Shown here piece after piece: positions 16,093 through 25,860 of a DNA stretch of 64,000 nucleotides (within the stretch, counting starts at the first letter, position 1; every line of letters starts with the position of its first letter). The notes under the pieces are model-generated. The model was not told where the DNA came from and searched no databases. It was given only the letters and a program-made list of their open reading frames with translations. Source of the stretch: Kaistella faecalis. GTDB lineage: Bacteria > Bacteroidota > Bacteroidia > Flavobacteriales > Weeksellaceae. The translations under genes were made by a program, and so were the position numbers. The stretch covers positions 248,001-312,000 of the forward strand of contig NZ_CP078067.1 of NCBI RefSeq assembly GCF_019195395.1. Direction: 5' to 3'.

Positions 16093-18480
16093 TTAAAATT
16101 CGAAAATAAACCCAAAATAAGGAAGCGGTGTAGAACGGTCTGCTTCACCAGTTTCCAAAAGATAATACTGTTCGTTTTGCGGAGCGCCGGGATTGGCGAT
16201 AACGCCGTTGTTCTGAGTATCACGCTGCAGATTAACCACCGGCAAACCGCTTGGGCTTTTAGACCCGTACGCATTTACAACATCGATGTAAGCGGTAAAC
16301 TGCCATTTTTTGAAAATCCATTTCTTCTCAGCACGAAGATCTAACTGATGCGAAAAATTTCCTCTTGAAGAATTGAGTAAAGTAAAGTTTTGAATCGGAC
16401 CATTATTGATGTTCCAAATATTGACCAATGCACTTCGCTGCAGATCATACGGCGTTTCCGGCAAACCCGACTGCATTCTGAATCTCGCACCAACATTCCA
16501 GTTTCTGTTGAAATATTTTCCTGCAGTCATCGTAAGAATATGTCGGGAGTCCCAACTTGACGGCAATAATTTGCCAGCAGCATCGGAAAATTTAGAATAA
16601 CCAAATGTGTAAGCCAAAATTCCGTAAAAATTATTCACAGTGCGTTTCTGTGCGAGAAATTCAATACCATAGGTTTCACCAAAACCGCGTGAATCCAAAG
16701 GCTCGCTGCCAACCACACCGAAATCTGCACCTATATTGGCCAATGAAATCTGATTGCGGAGCGAGAACGGATAATTACTGTATTTTTTATAATAACCCTC
16801 CAGCGTCATACGCAGATTATTCTTACCGTTATACTCAACTCCTCCCACTAAATGGGAATTCCTGATGTATTTTAAAGTATTTTCATTGCTAAGATTTCCG
16901 TTTTCAACATAACCTAACGCAGTGTAAGCGGGCAGTTGGTAGAAAATTCCCGTATTGAAATTCACCGTAAACTGATCTGCAAGTTTGTAACTTAAAGAAA
17001 ATCTCGGCGAAAACTGTTCTAAAGGATTGGTTGTATTGGATGAATAATCACTTGCATCCAAACGGAATCCCGCAGAAAGCTGAAGCCTGTTATCAATGAA
17101 TTTTTTAGCAGTTTGAAGATAAAATCCGTATTGAATCAGATTAATTTCCGAGGTAAAATCATCAAAATTAACAGCATTCTGAGTCACATTTTTGATGGTA
17201 GAATTATTGAAATACTTTGCAAAATTGATGTTCGCACCCGTACTGAACTGATAATCTGAGAAAGTAAAATTACGGTCAACACGCATTTTGTTTTCAATTT
17301 CCTGAGATTTATAATCGTAAAGCAGATTCTCGGGAGTTTCGACGTTTCTGTAATATTTCAGCGCACGGTTGTCCAGCATATTTCTGCTCCAAGTGAAAAG
17401 CCAGTTTCCGTTTTCTGCAAGGTGCCTATAGCCTGTTCCCACTGTATAATTCCACTGGGGCGAATTCGGGAGCCGGTCAATTAATGTTAAATTAGTAAAA
17501 GTAGGTTCGGCATCTTCGTTGAATTCAAAACTGTCTTTAGCACCCATTCCGAGGAAAAAAAGTTCATCACCACTCTGGAATTTCTTTGAGATTTTAAATG
17601 TCCCGTCGTAATAACTCGGCAGAAACGGTAAACCAATCGCTTTAAAAAGCAGCTGAAGATTCGATTTTCTTACGCTGAACAATCCGCTCCAGGTTTGGTC
17701 TTTAGAAAGTGGCCCGTCAACCATGAGCTGAAGATCATCTAAACCTACAACTGCCTTATAGCCTAACTTTTCCTTTCGCGCTTCTTTAAGATTAAATTCA
17801 AAAAGCGACGATAAAACACCGTTTCTTCTCGCAGGAAAAGCGCCGCTGTAAAAATCGACATCCTTAATAAAGTCTACAGTGATGATGCCTCGCGGACCGC
17901 CACTCGCACCCTGGGTTTGAAAGTGATTAATGACGGGAACTTCAATTCCGTCGATATAAAATTTATTTTCTGCAGAACTTCCGCCGCGGATGAAAAGGTC
18001 GTTTCTGAAGGTTGCAGTACTGCCAACTCCCGGAAAACTGAGAATCGCTTTGGAAACATCACGGTTTGAACCGGCATTCTTCTGAACTTCTTCACTGGTG
18101 ATATTCCTCAATGAGAGTGGACTTTCTGCGGTGGTTTTATACGCTTTTCTGGTGATCGTAACTTCCTGAATTTCTGTTGCGGACTTGGTTAATCCAACTG
18201 AAAAAGTAAGATTCTGGTTTGGGACTACGTTGATCTCATTCAGATAACTTGGGCTGTAACCTTCTGAAACTATTTCGAGTGTATAAGTCCCGGAACTGAT
18301 TTCAGAAATCAGAATATTTCCGGTTCCGGAAAATTGCAGCTCCGTTCCACCCATAATTTTCACCGTTGCGGAAACCGGTTTTTTACTAAAGTCATCAAAT
18401 ACATTAATATTGATGCTTCCCACCTGGCTGTACAGTGATAAAGACGTAAGAAGGAATAGAATGATAAATTTAAATTTCAT
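16093..18480 (-). CDS. TonB-dependent receptor with carboxypeptidase-like N-terminal domain
   Basis: The 795-residue outer-membrane protein starts with a signal peptide (about 1-18). A carboxypeptidase-regulatory-like beta domain follows (about 20-105), as in many Bacteroidota receptors. The plug domain is at about 120-230 (FPGVGSTATFRNDLFIRGG) and a 22-strand barrel ends in FGFIFEF with a terminal Phe. It should import a substrate through the outer membrane using TonB energy. No SusD partner is adjacent, so it is more likely for a metal chelate, vitamin or peptide than a SusCD glycan pair. The substrate is not inferable. Confidence 0.92.
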   Translation of the reverse strand: MKFKFIILFLLTSLSLYSQVGSININVFDDFSKKPVSATVKIMGGTELQFSGTGNILISEISSGTYTLEIVSEGYSPSYLNEINVVPNQNLTFSVGLTKSATEIQEVTITRKAYKTTAESPLSLRNITSEEVQKNAGSNRDVSKAILSFPGVGSTATFRNDLFIRGGSSAENKFYIDGIEVPVINHFQTQGASGGPRGIITVDFIKDVDFYSGAFPARRNGVLSSLFEFNLKEARKEKLGYKAVVGLDDLQLMVDGPLSKDQTWSGLFSVRKSNLQLLFKAIGLPFLPSYYDGTFKISKKFQSGDELFFLGMGAKDSFEFNEDAEPTFTNLTLIDRLPNSPQWNYTVGTGYRHLAENGNWLFTWSRNMLDNRALKYYRNVETPENLLYDYKSQEIENKMRVDRNFTFSDYQFSTGANINFAKYFNNSTIKNVTQNAVNFDDFTSEINLIQYGFYLQTAKKFIDNRLQLSAGFRLDASDYSSNTTNPLEQFSPRFSLSYKLADQFTVNFNTGIFYQLPAYTALGYVENGNLSNENTLKYIRNSHLVGGVEYNGKNNLRMTLEGYYKKYSNYPFSLRNQISLANIGADFGVVGSEPLDSRGFGETYGIEFLAQKRTVNNFYGILAYTFGYSKFSDAAGKLLPSSWDSRHILTMTAGKYFNRNWNVGARFRMQSGLPETPYDLQRSALVNIWNINNGPIQNFTLLNSSRGNFSHQLDLRAEKKWIFKKWQFTAYIDVVNAYGSKSPSGLPVVNLQRDTQNNGVIANPGAPQNEQYYLLETGEADRSTPLPYFGFIFEF

Positions 18481-18507
18481 GGATTTTAAAATTTTCGCAA
18501 TTTACAA

Positions 18508-18532
18508 AATAAACGTCCCTGCGGAAGGGACG
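18508..18532 (-). terminator. Terminator of the fasciclin gene
   Basis: The 7-bp stem CGTCCCT/AGGGACG at 18514-18532 is followed on the minus strand by TTTATTTTG, 33 bases after the stop codon. Confidence 0.7.
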
Positions 18533-18564
18533 CTTATCAAACATTAACATTTAAAACTAAACTA

Positions 18565-19515
18565 CTATGGTAAAAGAACTTTATCGATGGCATGAATAAC
18601 ACCGTTGCTGCACTGAACATCTGTAGCGATTACATTCGAAATTCTGTTATTGGCATCGGTAATTTTTACGCCGCCCGTGGTGGTAATTTTGAAAGTGCCA
18701 CCCTGGAATGTATTGACACTCATATTATTGGTAATATCAGTTGATAATACATTTGCACCAGCAACAACGTGATATTTTAGGACATTCTCTAAAGTTGATG
18801 TAGGTACTGCACCAAGATTAGGAAGGCTTAACTCTGTCAGCAGCGAAGTAAACGCTGCATTTGTAGGAGCAAAAACGGTAAATGGTGAGTTGGTGGTTCC
18901 ACTTAATATAGCTGCAAAATTAGGCATGTCGCTTCTGGTAAGTGCGGTGACAAGAGAAGAAAAATTAGGATTTGCTAAAGCGTGAGTTACCACAGTTGGC
19001 AATCCAATTACTTTATCCACTTTGTGAATTACACCGTTGCTTGCACTGATGTCGGTTTTTGTAACGGTAGAAATTCCGTTAATCTTCACTCCTGAAGCGG
19101 TGTTAATGTACATGCTTAAATTCTTTGCAGAAGAGGCATTTCCTTTCGCTAAAGTAGAAACATAACCTGTGGTCACCTGCGCTGCCATTACTTTGGAAGC
19201 AAGTACGTGATTAAGCAAAATTTCCTTTAAAGCTGCTGTGGGAACATCGTTCAAACTGGCAAAACCATTATCTGCCAGAAATTGTGAAAATGCAGCATTT
19301 GATGGTGCAAATATGGTAAAACTTCCTGAAGCGCCTAATGTGCCAGCTAACCCTGCTTTATCGATCGCGGCTTTCAGATTAGATAGATCCGCATCAGAAG
19401 AAGCGAGTTCATAAATACTTTTTGGTGTTTCAAAATCGTCTCTAGTTTCTTCACAGGAGGTGAGCAGTAAAGCAAATAAAAACATGAATGCTGAGAGTTT
19501 AAATAAATTTTTCAT
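18565..19515 (-). CDS. Fasciclin (FAS1) domain lipoprotein
   Basis: Started at ATG 19515 the protein has 316 residues and a textbook lipoprotein signal (FMFLFALLLTSCEE). The 12 open codons upstream are not signal-like. Two FAS1 domains follow, about residues 35-175 and 180-316. Each has the FAPSNAAF or FAPTNAAF box and a closing NGVIHKVDKV or NGVIHAIDKV. FAS1 proteins mediate adhesion in many organisms, and it is likely to sit on the outer membrane. It is followed by a hairpin, so the receptor gene downstream is probably transcribed separately. Confidence 0.92.
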   Translation of the reverse strand: MKNLFKLSAFMFLFALLLTSCEETRDDFETPKSIYELASSDADLSNLKAAIDKAGLAGTLGASGSFTIFAPSNAAFSQFLADNGFASLNDVPTAALKEILLNHVLASKVMAAQVTTGYVSTLAKGNASSAKNLSMYINTASGVKINGISTVTKTDISASNGVIHKVDKVIGLPTVVTHALANPNFSSLVTALTRSDMPNFAAILSGTTNSPFTVFAPTNAAFTSLLTELSLPNLGAVPTSTLENVLKYHVVAGANVLSTDITNNMSVNTFQGGTFKITTTGGVKITDANNRISNVIATDVQCSNGVIHAIDKVLLP

Positions 19516-19620
19516 AATAAGATATTTTTTTGTTGATGTAAAAGTAGACAAATATCATACTAATTAATTTAAATTGGTATAGAAATACACTATTAAAGTT
19601 ATTGATGATATTTTAATACA

Positions 19621-19644
19621 CAAAAAAACACCCCTAGTGGGGTG
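19621..19644 (-). terminator. Terminator of hutU
   Basis: The minus-strand stem CACCCC-ACTA-GGGGTG is followed by seven T. It sits 24 bases after the hutU stop. Confidence 0.85.
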
Positions 19645-19667
19645 CTTTATCTTTCTGCAAATGCATT

Positions 19668-21656
19668 TTATGATAGAAGACTTTCGTCGACCAGATTAGG
19701 CAACGTTACTTTTAGATTAGGTTCTATTTCCATCGCACGCTTGATGGCGAAAACTGCACCTTCATTTCTTGCCCAGCTTCTGCGGGAAATTCCGTTGTTC
19801 ACATCCCAGAAAAGCATCGATTTTAATTTTCGGTCCGCATCTTCACTTCCGTCAAGCAGCATGCCGAAACCTCCGTTAATTACTTCGCCCCAGCCAACAC
19901 CGCCTCCGTTATGTATAGAAACCCAGGTAGCTCCCCGGAAACTGTCGCCAATTACATTCTGTATTGCCATATCTGCAGTGAATTTTGATCCGTCGTAAAT
20001 ATTTGAGGTTTCACGGTAAGGAGAATCTGTCCCTGATACATCATGGTGATCACGACCTAAAACAACCGGCCCTATTTCTCCTCTTTTTATCGCATTATTG
20101 AAAGCTTCAGCAATTTTCATTCTTCCTTCTGCATCGGCGTAAAGAATTCTGGCCTGCGAACCTACCACCAGTTTATTCTCCTGAGCACCTTTAATCCACT
20201 TGATATTATCCGCCATTTGCTGCTGAATTTCTACAGGTGAATTTTTCATGATTTCTTCTAATATATCTGATGCTATTTCATCTGTTTTCTGTAAATCATC
20301 AGTTTTTCCGCTCGTACATACCCACCGGAAAGGCCCGAAACCGTAATCAAAACACATGGGCCCCATAATATCCTGAACATAACTTGGGTATCGGAAATCA
20401 ATGCCGTTTTTTGCCATAATATCTGCACCTGCGCGGCTGGCTTCAAGTAAAAATGCATTTCCGTAATCGAAAAAATAGGTTCCTTTTGCGGTATGTTTAT
20501 TAATGGCTGAAGCATGTCTTCTTAAACTTTCCTGAACTTTTTCTTTAAACAGATCAGGATTTTCTGCCATCATTTTATTGGATTCTTCAAAGGAAATCCC
20601 GGCCGGATAATAGCCGCCCGCCCACGGATTATGGAGAGAAGTCTGATCAGAACCAATATCAATTTTAAGATTTTCCTCATCAAATTTTTCCCACACCTCT
20701 ACAACATTTCCTAAGTACGCCAAAGAAACAGTCTCGCTGTTTTCTTTTGCGGTCTTTACTCTTTGAATAAGTTCCTCTATATTTTCGTGAACTTCATCAA
20801 TCCATTTCTGCTCATGACGGATTTTTGTGATTTTCGGGTTTACTTCCGCACAAACCGTAATACAGCCGGCGATATTTCCTGCTTTTGGCTGTGCTCCAGA
20901 CATTCCTCCCAAACCTGAAGTTACAAACAGTCCGCCTTGTGTTTCTTTTTTTATTTTTCTGAAAGCATTCAAAACTGTAATGGTGGTTCCGTGCACAATT
21001 CCCTGCGGCCCTATGTACATATAGCTTCCAGCGGTCATTTGTCCGTACTGCGAAACTCCTAATGCATTGAATTTTTCCCAGTCATCGGGTTTTGAATAAT
21101 TCGGAATCATCATTCCGTTCGTTACAACGACTCTCGGTGCTTCTTTATGCGACGGAAAAAGTCCCATCGGATGCCCGGAGTACATTGTTAAAGTCTGCTC
21201 ATCGGTCATTTCCGACAGATATTTCATCGTCAGAAGATACTGTGCCCAATTGCTGAATACGGCGCCATTTCCGCCATAGGTAATAAGTTCATGCGGATGC
21301 TGTGCTACGGCGTAATCCAGATTGTTCTGAATCATCAGCATAATGGCTTTTGCCTGCTCAGATTTTCCGGGATATTCTGAAATCGGCCTTGCCTTCATCT
21401 CGTAATCCGGACGGAAACGGTACATGTAAATTCTTCCATAATTTTCAAGTTCATCGCGGAATTCGGGTAAAAGTTCTGCATGAAATTTCGGCTCGAAATA
21501 TCTTAGGGCATTTTTCAGCGCAAGTTTTTTTTCTTCGTCCGTTAAAATTTCCTTACGCTTCGGTGCGTGATTGATGTGTGGTTCGTATGGTTTTGGTTGC
21601 GGAAGTTCGTTGGGGATTCCCTGCTGTATCTTTTCCTGGAAGGTTTTTGTATCCAA
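19668..21656 (-). CDS. hutU: Urocanate hydratase
   Basis: HutU converts urocanate to imidazolonepropionate with tightly bound NAD+, the second step of histidine degradation. The 662-residue protein is longer than the roughly 560-residue classical enzyme and belongs to the longer form found in Bacteroidota. Conserved parts include YGGNGAVFSNWAQYL, QTLTMYSGHPMGLF, an NAD-binding GGLGGMSGAQPKAG loop, and the active-site region MGPMCFDYGFGPFRWVC. hutH, hutI and hutG are not adjacent, so the pathway genes are scattered in this genome. It has its own terminator and a TAnnTTTG box 41 bases upstream. Confidence 0.96.
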   Translation of the reverse strand: MDTKTFQEKIQQGIPNELPQPKPYEPHINHAPKRKEILTDEEKKLALKNALRYFEPKFHAELLPEFRDELENYGRIYMYRFRPDYEMKARPISEYPGKSEQAKAIMLMIQNNLDYAVAQHPHELITYGGNGAVFSNWAQYLLTMKYLSEMTDEQTLTMYSGHPMGLFPSHKEAPRVVVTNGMMIPNYSKPDDWEKFNALGVSQYGQMTAGSYMYIGPQGIVHGTTITVLNAFRKIKKETQGGLFVTSGLGGMSGAQPKAGNIAGCITVCAEVNPKITKIRHEQKWIDEVHENIEELIQRVKTAKENSETVSLAYLGNVVEVWEKFDEENLKIDIGSDQTSLHNPWAGGYYPAGISFEESNKMMAENPDLFKEKVQESLRRHASAINKHTAKGTYFFDYGNAFLLEASRAGADIMAKNGIDFRYPSYVQDIMGPMCFDYGFGPFRWVCTSGKTDDLQKTDEIASDILEEIMKNSPVEIQQQMADNIKWIKGAQENKLVVGSQARILYADAEGRMKIAEAFNNAIKRGEIGPVVLGRDHHDVSGTDSPYRETSNIYDGSKFTADMAIQNVIGDSFRGATWVSIHNGGGVGWGEVINGGFGMLLDGSEDADRKLKSMLFWDVNNGISRRSWARNEGAVFAIKRAMEIEPNLKVTLPNLVDESLLS

Positions 21657-21697
21657 AATTCGAAGTATTAAATTAAAGTTTTAAAGATATTGAAATT

Positions 21698-21705
21698 CAA
21701 AAATA
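21698..21705 (-). promoter_or_regulatory. TAnnTTTG box upstream of hutU
   Basis: TATTTTTG on the minus strand lies 41 bases before the hutU ATG. No -33 element is evident. Confidence 0.35.
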
Positions 21706-21723
21706 CAATCCTAGCTTATGTTC

Positions 21724-21755
21724 ATAAAAAAATTCCCTTTCATTGAAAGAGAATT
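21724..21755 (-). terminator. Terminator downstream of the small acidic protein gene
   Basis: An 11-bp stem with one mismatch (AATTCTCTTTC/GAAAGGGAATT, 21731-21755) is followed on the minus strand by a run of T. Confidence 0.75.
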
Positions 21756-21781
21756 TAGATATTATGTTTTCTAACCGAAAT

Positions 21782-22078
21782 TTAAGGTACAAAATCTTCA
21801 TTTGTTTCCCCGGAATCATCTTCATTATCAATTGTTGTGTGAATAACGTTTTCTTCATCCGGAATCTGGTCCGTAATCTGCTCGAAATTGTCATCATCTT
21901 CCGAGCCGGGAATATCCAGACCGTAAGGCATGCCGTCGTTAGAATTTTCGTTAAGAATTGGATTTCCGTCTCCGTCGATAGGAACGGGTTCTTCCTTATT
22001 AAATATATCCTCCTGCGGATTATAATTCATTTCTTTAAGTTCATCGTTTTGTTCGGGGATGTTATTTTCTGGGATCAT
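21782..22078 (-). CDS. Small highly acidic hypothetical protein
   Basis: This 98-residue protein is very rich in Asp, Glu, Asn and Pro and nearly free of basic residues. It includes PIDGDGNPILNENS and YGLDIPGSEDDD. There is no signal peptide or membrane segment, and it is probably disordered. I do not recognise a domain. A good terminator follows and a second small gene lies 36 bases upstream on the same strand. The gene pair is likely real, since both frames fit the spacing and the terminator. Confidence 0.6.
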   Translation of the reverse strand: MIPENNIPEQNDELKEMNYNPQEDIFNKEEPVPIDGDGNPILNENSNDGMPYGLDIPGSEDDDNFEQITDQIPDEENVIHTTIDNEDDSGETNEDFVP

Positions 22079-22114
22079 AGTGTAATATTTTAAATTGTGA
22101 AATTAGAGAAGTTT

Positions 22115-22375
22115 TCACACCTCTTCGCCTAACTGTTGGTTTTTGTTATTTTCCCAAGCATCATCGTATGCTTTTTTCTGATTTTTCCACGCTAAGGGAG
22201 GAATTGCATTTTCGGCATCTTTCACGTAATTTTCCTGGGTTATTTCTGGGTTGCGCACGTCTTTCAACCTTATAGTTGCTGAGTTTTGCGTTTCAATATC
22301 TTGGTTCTCGTCATTTTCCAAACTTCTCTTTTCCTCGTGAGATTTTTCTGACTGTTTTATTTTATTATTGTCCAT
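22115..22375 (-). CDS. Small hydrophilic hypothetical protein
   Basis: This 86-residue, charged, Asn/Glu/Lys-rich protein has no signal peptide. A short C-terminal part (IPPLAWKNQKKAYDDAWENN) has three aromatic residues and could be the only folded segment. I do not recognise a family. It precedes the small acidic protein gene by 36 bases and probably shares its transcript. Its start is 185 bases from the divergent ftsK start. Confidence 0.6.
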   Translation of the reverse strand: MDNNKIKQSEKSHEEKRSLENDENQDIETQNSATIRLKDVRNPEITQENYVKDAENAIPPLAWKNQKKAYDDAWENNKNQQLGEEV

Positions 22376-22538
22376 ATTTTTAAAATTTAGGGGTTTTTAG
22401 GTTTTAAAAATTCAAATACCATTCCGAAACAAATCCCTATCTTGAAGTCATAACTGAAATCATTAATAAAGCGCTTAAACAGCAAGTATTTTGCGTGAAA
22501 AATTATAGCAATTCTCAAAAAACTTTTAAATTTATTAT

Positions 22539-22546
22539 TAAATTTG
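22539..22546 (+). promoter_or_regulatory. TAnnTTTG box upstream of ftsK
   Basis: TAAATTTG ends 14 bases before the chosen ftsK ATG at 22561 and would lie inside the longer GTG-started frame, which supports the shorter start. Confidence 0.4.
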
Positions 22547-22560
22547 CCCACATTCATATT

Positions 22561-25056
22561 ATGGAAAAAAATACTAAACCTACGCCGCCCCACGCTGCTG
22601 TACAGAATAAAACCCTTTCGAAACCACGTATATTTTTTGGAGTTCTTTTCGTTCTGCTTTCTGTAGTTCTTACCCTTTCCTTTGTATCATACCTTTCAAA
22701 CTGGAAAGCAGACCAAAGCCAGGCGGGTACAATGTTGGATAAAACGGTACAATCATCTAACATTTTCGGTAAAATTGGCGATTGGCTTGGCAATATTTTT
22801 ATTTTTGAAAGTATTGGAATTGCTGCTTTTGCAGTAGCTTTCCTGTTTTTTGTGGTTGGGATGATGATTTTCAAAAAGAATTATTTCAAGCCCTGGAAAA
22901 CCATTGGTCATTCTTTGTTCTTCATTTGCTGGCTGCCAATTTTTATGGGCGCAATTACCAAAGGTCAGGGTGTTCTGAGTGGCGTCTACGGATTCCAGAT
23001 TATGGATTTTTTACTGTCCGTAATCGGGATGGCGGGATTGTGGCTCGTTCTTTTAGTAAGCATCGGACTTTATTTTATTTTGGAATTCAACCTGAGTCCC
23101 TCCAATGTGAAAGCGAAACTTAATGATCTAAACGAAAATACGGTCGGACGAGTAAAGGCCATGATGCCTAATTCTTCTGAAAATTTCGAAGCGGATGAAG
23201 AACTGGACGGACTGAGCAGTGAAGGGAATGAAATTCCAGCTCAATCACCTGCTAAAACAATTCCTTTTGCAGCGGAAATTCCTGTAAAAGGTTTTCCTGA
23301 GGTCGAAATCAGTAATGATTTTGAAACGATTAAAACACCAAATAAAACTTCATTCGACAACGGTGAAATTTCGAATGTGACCGTAACAGAGAATAATGGA
23401 AATTCCTTGAATTTAAATCCGACTGCGGGCAATAATGTAGCATCAACAAAATCTGATGACATTGATTTTAAGGTTGAAGTCGCTAAGACCATAGATATTC
23501 TTGACGAATCCGACATAAAATCCCAGGAACTTGTTGATAAACACGGGCTTTATGACCATAAACTCGATCTGGCGAAATTCCAGATGCCTACAGTAGATCT
23601 GCTAAGGGATTACGGAAACGAGGAAATCTCCATCAACAGAGATGAACTTGAAGAAAACAAAAATAAAATTGTTGGTCTACTCAAAAATTTTAATGTAGGA
23701 ATCGCTGAAATCAAAGCCACTGTAGGACCTACCGTAACCTTGTATGAAATCGTTCCGGAAGCGGGAATACGGGTTGCATCCATCAAAAAATTACAGGATG
23801 ATATCGCGTTGAACCTTTCAGCACTTGGAATCCGTATTATTGCGCCAATGCCAGGTAAAGGGACGATTGGGATTGAAGTTCCGAGAAAAAATCCTTCCAT
23901 GGTTTCTATGCGAAGTGTTATTGCTTCCCAGAAATTCCAGAATACCGATATGGATTTGCCGGTGGTTTTCGGGAAAACGATTTCCAACGAAATTTTCATG
24001 GCAGATTTAGCAAAAATGCCGCATTTACTAATGGCAGGAGCTACCGGACAGGGAAAATCAGTAGGTATCAATGCAATTCTTACTTCACTTCTTTATAAAA
24101 AACATCCAAGCGAACTGAAATTTGTGATGGTTGATCCAAAAAAAGTGGAACTTTCGCTTTATTCAAAAATTGAACGACATTATCTGGCAAAACTTCCTGA
24201 CGGTGACGATGCTATTATTACTGATACCCACAAAGTGATTAACACCCTGAATTCCCTCTGTATTGAGATGGATCAGCGTTACGATTTACTTAAAAATGCG
24301 TTCTGTAAAAATCTAAAAGAATACAACAAAAAATTCACTGAAAGAAAGCTGAATCCTGAGAACGGACACCGCTATCTGCCGTATATCGTTTTGGTCGTAG
24401 ATGAATTTGCGGACCTGATTATGACCGCCGGTAAAGAAGTTGAACTCCCGATCGCAAGACTTGCACAGTTAGCGAGAGCTGTCGGCATTCACCTTATTGT
24501 CGCCACCCAAAGACCATCAGTAAACGTAATTACGGGGATGATTAAAGCAAATTTCCCGGCAAGAGCTGCTTTCCGGGTAATTTCAAGTGTGGATTCACGA
24601 ACGATTCTGGATTCACCGGGTGCAGACCAGCTAATTGGAAAAGGAGATATGCTTTATTTCAACGGAAACGAAATCCTCCGTCTTCAGTGTGCGTTTGTTG
24701 ACACTCCTGAAGTGGAAAAAATTGCAGAATTCATTGGTGAACAGAAGGGTTACGCCAGTGCTTTCATGCTTCCGGAATATTCCAGCGAGGAAGCCACTTC
24801 AACCGTTGGAGCATTTGATCCCAATGAAAAAGATGCGCTTTTCGAAGATGCCGCTAGAATCATTGTATCAACTCAGCAAGGCTCTACATCAATGCTTCAG
24901 CGTCAGCTTAAATTGGGTTATAACCGCGCGGGAAGAATCATGGATCAACTGGAAGCAAGCGGCATTGTTGGCGGCTTCAACGGTGCTAAGGCAAGAGAAG
25001 TGCAGATCAGTGATCTGAATTCTTTGGAACAGTTTTTGGAAGAATTGCGCAAATAA
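22561..25056 (+). CDS. ftsK: DNA translocase FtsK
   Basis: FtsK pumps chromosomal DNA at the division septum and aids dimer resolution. Started at ATG 22561 the protein has 831 residues; the 22 open codons upstream begin with GTG and overlap a promoter-like box. Four membrane segments occupy about 20-190. An acidic linker of about 100 residues follows. The motor has alpha and beta parts with Walker A GATGQGKS at 493-500, Walker B VLVVDEFADL near 612, and ATQRPSVNVITG. The C-terminal gamma winged helix (LQRQLKLGYNRAGRIMDQLE) reads KOPS-like sites. A LolA-like gene follows, a common Bacteroidota neighbour. Confidence 0.96.
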   Translation: MEKNTKPTPPHAAVQNKTLSKPRIFFGVLFVLLSVVLTLSFVSYLSNWKADQSQAGTMLDKTVQSSNIFGKIGDWLGNIFIFESIGIAAFAVAFLFFVVGMMIFKKNYFKPWKTIGHSLFFICWLPIFMGAITKGQGVLSGVYGFQIMDFLLSVIGMAGLWLVLLVSIGLYFILEFNLSPSNVKAKLNDLNENTVGRVKAMMPNSSENFEADEELDGLSSEGNEIPAQSPAKTIPFAAEIPVKGFPEVEISNDFETIKTPNKTSFDNGEISNVTVTENNGNSLNLNPTAGNNVASTKSDDIDFKVEVAKTIDILDESDIKSQELVDKHGLYDHKLDLAKFQMPTVDLLRDYGNEEISINRDELEENKNKIVGLLKNFNVGIAEIKATVGPTVTLYEIVPEAGIRVASIKKLQDDIALNLSALGIRIIAPMPGKGTIGIEVPRKNPSMVSMRSVIASQKFQNTDMDLPVVFGKTISNEIFMADLAKMPHLLMAGATGQGKSVGINAILTSLLYKKHPSELKFVMVDPKKVELSLYSKIERHYLAKLPDGDDAIITDTHKVINTLNSLCIEMDQRYDLLKNAFCKNLKEYNKKFTERKLNPENGHRYLPYIVLVVDEFADLIMTAGKEVELPIARLAQLARAVGIHLIVATQRPSVNVITGMIKANFPARAAFRVISSVDSRTILDSPGADQLIGKGDMLYFNGNEILRLQCAFVDTPEVEKIAEFIGEQKGYASAFMLPEYSSEEATSTVGAFDPNEKDALFEDAARIIVSTQQGSTSMLQRQLKLGYNRAGRIMDQLEASGIVGGFNGAKAREVQISDLNSLEQFLEELRK

Positions 25057-25118
25057 AGCAAACTTTAAACAACAGTTTAACTTTACTTAAAAATTTTAAT
25101 CCAAAAACAAAAAAAAGA

Positions 25119-25766
25119 ATGAAAAGTATATTGAAAAAATTTACCCTTGGAATTTTTGCACTCGGTACTGCCGCTAGTTTTTCAGCACAGAAAATTGACG
25201 CAAAAGCTAAAAATTTATTGGATGCAGTTGCGCAGAATTATAAATCTAAAAATAATGTTTACTTCAAATTTGTATACGGAACTGGCGCCGGCAAAACGGT
25301 AACCAAGACGGAGCCCGGCATCTTCTACTCCGCTAAGGATAAGTATAAACTTAAAATTATGGGAACCGAGCAGATTTTTGATGGAAATAAAATCTATAAT
25401 ATTTCTGCCGAAGACCAGGAAATCACTGCAGCAAAACCAACAGGTTCTGAGCAGATGTTTTCACCTTTAAATTATATCGAGGAATATAAGAAAGGTTACA
25501 CGGTAAAATATATTGGTAAAAAAAATGTGAATGGAGTAAATGCGGATCAAATCAAGCTTATTCCCACTGCCAAAAACGGTATTAAAGAAGTAAATCTGTT
25601 TATTAATGATGCAAAAAAGCAGATCGTTAAACTTGAACAGTTCTCTACAGACAACTCAGTTTCGGTAATCGCGATCAGTGATTATAAAGTGAATCAGAGC
25701 TTAAACAGCAACATGTTTAACTTTGATAAAGAACAGTATAAAAACTATATTTACACGGAACTTTAA
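25119..25766 (+). CDS. LolA-like outer-membrane lipoprotein carrier
   Basis: The 215-residue periplasmic protein has a signal peptide (about 1-23, ending SFSA). The LolA-like half-barrel shows strands such as KAKNLLDAVAQNYKSKNNVYFKF, FYSAKDKYKLKI and IFDGNKIYN. LolA shuttles lipoproteins from the LolCDE complex to the outer membrane. The position after ftsK, 62 bases away, matches the usual arrangement. A strong terminator closes the unit. Assignment as the true LolA rests on family likeness only. A second LolA-like gene is at 27937-28599. Confidence 0.85.
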   Translation: MKSILKKFTLGIFALGTAASFSAQKIDAKAKNLLDAVAQNYKSKNNVYFKFVYGTGAGKTVTKTEPGIFYSAKDKYKLKIMGTEQIFDGNKIYNISAEDQEITAAKPTGSEQMFSPLNYIEEYKKGYTVKYIGKKNVNGVNADQIKLIPTAKNGIKEVNLFINDAKKQIVKLEQFSTDNSVSVIAISDYKVNQSLNSNMFNFDKEQYKNYIYTEL

Positions 25767-25780
25767 CACTTCCAAAATTT

Positions 25781-25812
25781 AAAGCCCTCTGCAAAAAAGA
25801 GGGCTTTTTTTT
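25781..25812 (+). terminator. Terminator of the ftsK-lolA unit
   Basis: The perfect 10-bp stem AAAGCCCTCT/AGAGGGCTTT runs into eight T. Confidence 0.9.
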
Positions 25813-25848
25813 GAATGCTGTAACACTTTATGCTTGTGATTTTTTTGG

Positions 25849-25856
25849 TAAATTTG
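25849..25856 (+). promoter_or_regulatory. TAnnTTTG box immediately before the LptF/G gene
   Basis: TAAATTTG ends four bases before the ATG at 25861, so transcription would begin at or next to the start codon. The -33 region is poor. Confidence 0.45.
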
Positions 25857-25860
25857 ACGC

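Noticed and set aside
22387..22593. 68-codon minus-strand frame across the ftsK start
   Set aside because: It overlaps the ftsK start region and promoter-like box and has no family-like features.
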